DNA from: Nocardia aurea
GTDB taxonomy: Bacteria > Actinomycetota > Actinomycetes > Mycobacteriales > Mycobacteriaceae
DNA: 64,000 nt
Direction of reading: 5' to 3'
Assembly: GCF_003123685.1 (NCBI RefSeq)
Contig: NZ_QCYJ01000085.1
Location: forward strand, 186,001-250,000
Shown here in pieces: positions 60,908-64,000 of this stretch (positions within the stretch are counted from its first letter, which is position 1; every line of letters starts with the position of its first letter). The position numbers and the translations under genes are program-made. The notes beneath the pieces were generated by a model. That model did not search any database, was not told the origin of the DNA, and was given only the letters and a program-made list of their open reading frames with translations.

Positions 60908-62584
60908 TCAGACCGTCAGGTGAGAGCCGGGGACCGATTCGATCAGGCGCCTGGTGTAGTCCACCCGCGGATCACCGAGGACCTGCTCGGCGGTCCCCGA
61001 CTCCACCACTTGCCCGCCCCTGAGCACCGACACCGTGTCGGCGAACAGTTTCACGACGCCGAGGTCGTGGGTGATGAACAGATAGGTCAGCGAATAGGCC
61101 GCCTGGAGGTCGGCGAGCAATTGCAGGATCTCGGCCTGGACCGAGACGTCGAGGGCCGAGACCGCCTCGTCCAGGATGACGATCTCCGGTTCGAGTGACA
61201 GGGCCCGCGCGATCGCGACCCGCTGGGCCTGCCCGCCGGAGAGTTCACCGGCCTTGCGCTCGGCGTGTCGGCGCGGCAGTCGCACGCCGTCGAGCAGTTC
61301 CAGCGCGATCTCGCGCCGCTCGCGCCGCCCGATGTCCTTGCGGTGCACCCGGATCGGCTCGGTTACCAGATCGGCCACGTCGAAGCGCGGGTTCAGCGAC
61401 GAATACGGATTCTGGTAGACGAATTGCAGGCTGCGGCTGAGCCGTTTGCGGCTCCACTGCTCGGTCTGACCGAGCAGGCGCACCTGTCCGCTGTCGGCCG
61501 CGGCCAGCCCGCCGACGATGCGGGCGATGGTCGACTTGCCCGCGCCGGACTCGCCGACCAACGCGTGGGTGGTGCCGGAAGCGACGCGGAACGACACCTT
61601 GTCGGCGGCCCGGACCGACCGCTCCACGCCGCCGCGGTGGGTGGTGAAGGCCTTCGAGATATCGGTGACCTCGATGGCGTACTCGGCGGTGCCGCGCACG
61701 TGCTCGCCGGTCGCGGCCCGTGCGAGGCGCGCCGTGTCGAGATCGATCGGGCGCGGTGTCAGCCGTCCGGTGTGCAGCCCGGGGGCCGCGTCCAGCAGCC
61801 GACGGGTGTAGTCGTGGCGTGCGTCGCGCAGGATCTCACCGCCGGTGCCCTCCTCCACGGTGGACCCGTCGCGCATCACGACGATGCGATCGGCGCGGTC
61901 GAGAGCGACACCGAGGTCGTGGGTCACCAGCAGGATTCCGATACCGAGTTCCGCGCGCAGGAAATCCAGGTGGTCGAGGATCTGCTTCTGCACCGTGACG
62001 TCGAGCGCGCTCGTCGGCTCGTCGGCGAGCAGCAGTTTCGGCTCACCGGACAGCGCGATCGCGATCAGCACCCGCTGCTTCATCCCGCCGGAGAGTTCGT
62101 GCGGGTACTTGGCGTAGATCTCCTCGGGCGCGGCGAGTCCGGCCAGTTCGAGGAAACGGAAGGCCTCGGAGCGGATGCGCTGGTTGTGGGCTCCGTTGCC
62201 GAAAGGCAGGAACCGACGTCCGCGCAGCCGGTTGCGCAGCGCGTCCTCGATCTGGCGGCCGATGGGTTTGACCGGATTCAGCGAGACGCCGGGATCCTGC
62301 GGGATGTAGCCGACATAGCTGCCCCGATAGCGCGCGAACCTGTTGTGCGACCAGCCCGCGACATCGGCGCTCGCGAGACGGATCTGTCCGCTGATCCGGC
62401 AGGTGGCGGGCAGTAGGCCGATCGCCGAACGGATCAATGTCGACTTACCCGAACCGGATTCGCCGACAATGGTGACCAGTTCGCCCGGTTCGACGGTCAG
62501 CGAGATACCCGCGACCGCGCGGTGGGGCTGCTCACCGCGGCGTTTGTACCAGATCTCCACATCGGTGAAGGACAGTAGCGACAT
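60908..62584 (-). CDS. Fused double ATP-binding protein of Opp/Dpp-type importer
   Basis: 558-aa ATPase with two complete domains: GESGSGKST / LSGGMKQR / LLLADEPTSALD and GESGAGKST / LSGGQAQR / VILDEAVSALD, the second with DEA in place of DEP as in the ATPase at 676. Opp-type C-terminal segments DARHDYTRRLLDAAPG and DPRVDYTRRLIESVPG are present. The start at ATG 62584 shares one base with the permease stop (TGATG). Third such fused ATPase in the window. Confidence 0.94.
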   Translation of the reverse strand: MSLLSFTDVEIWYKRRGEQPHRAVAGISLTVEPGELVTIVGESGSGKSTLIRSAIGLLPATCRISGQIRLASADVAGWSHNRFARYRGSYVGYIPQDPGVSLNPVKPIGRQIEDALRNRLRGRRFLPFGNGAHNQRIRSEAFRFLELAGLAAPEEIYAKYPHELSGGMKQRVLIAIALSGEPKLLLADEPTSALDVTVQKQILDHLDFLRAELGIGILLVTHDLGVALDRADRIVVMRDGSTVEEGTGGEILRDARHDYTRRLLDAAPGLHTGRLTPRPIDLDTARLARAATGEHVRGTAEYAIEVTDISKAFTTHRGGVERSVRAADKVSFRVASGTTHALVGESGAGKSTIARIVGGLAAADSGQVRLLGQTEQWSRKRLSRSLQFVYQNPYSSLNPRFDVADLVTEPIRVHRKDIGRRERREIALELLDGVRLPRRHAERKAGELSGGQAQRVAIARALSLEPEIVILDEAVSALDVSVQAEILQLLADLQAAYSLTYLFITHDLGVVKLFADTVSVLRGGQVVESGTAEQVLGDPRVDYTRRLIESVPGSHLTV

Positions 62585-63507
62585 CAGGACTCCCTGTCCG
62601 GCTGCAAGGCACGGCTGATCCGATTGCTGGCGAGTACCGCGAGCAGGATGACCGCGCCGGGGAACAGCGAGATCCACGGCGCGACGGCGAGCAGGTCACG
62701 CCCCTCGGCGACGAGCAGACCCCATTCGGGTTCCGGTGGTGGCGCGCCGAATCCGAGGAAGCCCAGTGCCGCGATCGCGAGAATCGCCGAACCGAATTGC
62801 AGGGGAATCAGCGCGACCACCGAACTGAGCGAATTCGGCAGCACATGACGCAGCAGAATGGCGAGTCGGGGCGTGCCGATACTGGCCGCGGCCTCGACGA
62901 ACTCCGCCTGGGTCACCTTGAGAACTTCGGCCCGCATCACCCGGGCGAAATTCGCCACCGACGAGATGCCGACCGCGACAGCGACATTGGTGGTGCCGTA
63001 GCCGAGAGCGGCCACCACGACCATCGTCAGCAGCAGGCCGGGCACCGAGAGCAGCACGTCGACCACGCGCATCACGATCGGATCGATGATCCCGCGCACA
63101 TAACCCGCGACCAGCCCCAACGCCGTCCCGATGAAGAACGCGATGGATACCGCGAGCAGTGTGGCCGACATCGTGATGACGGTGCCGTACACCGTGCGCG
63201 TGTAGATGTCACGACCGAGTCGGTCGGTGCCGAACGGATGCTCGACACTGGGCCCGACGAGGATGACATCGGTGTCGGGGAGGTACGGATCGTTCCAGGT
63301 GAGAACACCCGGTACGACACAGAAGGCCAGGGTGGCGAGCACCACGACGACGGCCAGCGTCAGGCCGGGCTGGGCCAGGACGGGGTGCATTACCCCGAAC
63401 CGACGCCGCGGCGGTTCGGCGGGCGCGGAGACCTCGACGGTGGGTCCGGTGTCGGGCTCGGTCGGTTGCCGATCGGCCCGCGTCGGTTTCTCGAGACTGA
63501 TGGTCAC
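62584..63507 (-). CDS. Opp/Dpp-type ABC transporter permease (DppC-like)
   Basis: 307-aa permease with a long charged N-terminal tail, HPFGTDRLGRDIYTRTVYGT, about six helices, EAA loop VEAAASIGTPRLAILLRHVLPNSLSSV and C-terminal FLGFGAPPPEPEWG. Overlaps the DppB-like gene by four bases (start ATGA) and the ATPase by one base. Confidence 0.93.
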   Translation of the reverse strand: MTISLEKPTRADRQPTEPDTGPTVEVSAPAEPPRRRFGVMHPVLAQPGLTLAVVVVLATLAFCVVPGVLTWNDPYLPDTDVILVGPSVEHPFGTDRLGRDIYTRTVYGTVITMSATLLAVSIAFFIGTALGLVAGYVRGIIDPIVMRVVDVLLSVPGLLLTMVVVAALGYGTTNVAVAVGISSVANFARVMRAEVLKVTQAEFVEAAASIGTPRLAILLRHVLPNSLSSVVALIPLQFGSAILAIAALGFLGFGAPPPEPEWGLLVAEGRDLLAVAPWISLFPGAVILLAVLASNRISRALQPDRES

Positions 63508-64000
63508 GTGGTCACGCCCCTCTCGGGCACCGCTCGCAGCCGCGGGTCGATCAACGGATAGGAGATGTCGACGAGGAAATTCACCGTCACGAAGCAGAGC
63601 GCGACGAACATGACGATGCCCTGGACGACCGGAACGTCCTGTGCCCGAACGGCTTGTTCGGTCAGCCTGCCGATGCCGGCGCGGGAGAAGATCGTCTCGG
63701 TGATCACTGCGCCCGCGAGCAGTTCGCCGACGATGATGCCGCCCTGGGTCAGTGCGGGCAGGCTCGCGTTGCGCAGCACCTCGGTGTTGATCACGGTGCC
63801 TTTGCGCAGGCCCTTGCTGTAGGCGGTCAGGACATAGGGCGAGGCGTATTCGGTGTGGAAGTTGCGCAGCAGCAGCTGGGCGATCGGTCCGGAGACCGGA
63901 ATCGCCAGTGCCACCGCGGGAAGCACCAAACCCTTCCAGCCCTGGCTGCTGATGGGCGGGAACCAGCCGAGCTGGAAGGAGAAGACCTTGATGATGATCA
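63504..64000 (-). CDS. Opp/Dpp-type ABC transporter permease (DppB-like), 5' end outside window
   Basis: The C-terminal about 165 codons of a DppB/OppB-type permease. The frame stays open to the window edge and includes FSFQLGWFPPIS, LPAVALAIPVSGPIAQLLLRNFHTEYASPYVLTAYSKGL, GELLAGAVITETIFSRAGIG and the ending LVDISYPLIDPRLR. An internal start near 63929 would lose half the fold, so the true start lies beyond base 64000. The matching binding protein should be upstream, outside the window. Confidence 0.92.
   Translation of the reverse strand, partial: IIIKVFSFQLGWFPPISSQGWKGLVLPAVALAIPVSGPIAQLLLRNFHTEYASPYVLTAYSKGLRKGTVINTEVLRNASLPALTQGGIIVGELLAGAVITETIFSRAGIGRLTEQAVRAQDVPVVQGIVMFVALCFVTVNFLVDISYPLIDPRLRAVPERGVTT

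Noticed and set aside
1..64000. CRISPR arrays, tRNA/rRNA genes, transposases, integrases, prophage genes
   Set aside because: None recognised on either strand. The gene decay at 22-29 kb has no insertion sequence or inverted-repeat end that would explain it.

Overview
High-GC actinobacterial DNA, most likely from Nocardia or a close relative. The clues are dense GC-rich coding with many GTG and one likely TTG start, ATGA/GTGA stop-start overlaps, many flavin-dependent luciferase-like (LLM) oxidoreductases, a type II polyketide locus, and a secreted Gly/Ala-rich protein of a kind common in Nocardia. The genus call is an inference. I saw no tRNA, rRNA, CRISPR array, transposase or phage gene.

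Layout. (1) 1-3.3 kb: the end of an Opp/Dpp-type ABC transporter operon (permease, fused double ATPase) followed by a glutathionyl-hydroquinone-reductase-like GST. (2) 3.3-19.4 kb: a type II polyketide gene set. It has a metallo-hydrolase, a SARP activator, an NmrA-like reductase, an ActIII-type ketoreductase, branched-chain ketoacid dehydrogenase E1 alpha (apparently frameshifted), E1 beta and E2, a divergent malonyl-type acyltransferase, a DpsC/CerJ-like KAS III, a Tat-exported bicovalent-FAD oxidase, KS alpha, KS beta (chain length factor), an LLM oxidoreductase and a secreted protein. A SnoaL-like protein and a TetR regulator lie at its edge. No acyl carrier protein and no classical aromatase/cyclase are visible. 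(3) 20-31 kb: housekeeping and stress genes (PPK2, VOC protein, GlsB/YeaQ-like, AI-2E-like permease, old yellow enzyme, LysR, DUF4184-like) mixed with clearly decayed genes: a HAD phosphatase with its middle missing, a TetR without its DNA-binding domain, a frameshifted lipoprotein and small gene remnants. (4) 31-36.6 kb: a glycine-betaine/choline-type ABC importer divergent from a betaine-aldehyde-dehydrogenase-like gene, which reads as an osmoprotectant locus. (5) 36.7-64 kb: a large accessory region with two related catabolic units.

The two units share aldo/keto reductases, NtaA/SnaA/DszA-type FMN monooxygenases, DszC/SfnB-type acyl-CoA-dehydrogenase-like flavoproteins, an Opp/Dpp-type importer, and a three-gene module present twice in the same order. 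The module is an atypical SDR-like protein, a ~350-aa protein with faint DyP-peroxidase resemblance, and a ~220-237-aa protein resembling only the N-terminal and middle part of an acyl-CoA dehydrogenase. One copy reads rightward at 40.4-42.9 kb and the other leftward at 54.5-57.0 kb. This duplicated, tightly coupled module is the best candidate for an undescribed system. By analogy with known NtaA/DszA/DszC enzymes it probably takes up and oxidatively opens a small heteroatom compound (organosulfur or amino-polycarboxylate-like), but the substrate cannot be read from the sequence.

Strong inverted repeats mark the ends of several units (18.9, 21.5, 24.1, 25.5, 36.6, 49.7, 53.4 and 59.6 kb). 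Two clear operator candidates are present: a 16-bp perfect inverted repeat between the LysR gene and its divergent lipoprotein (28.85-28.91 kb), and a palindrome upstream of the TetR gene (20.2 kb).
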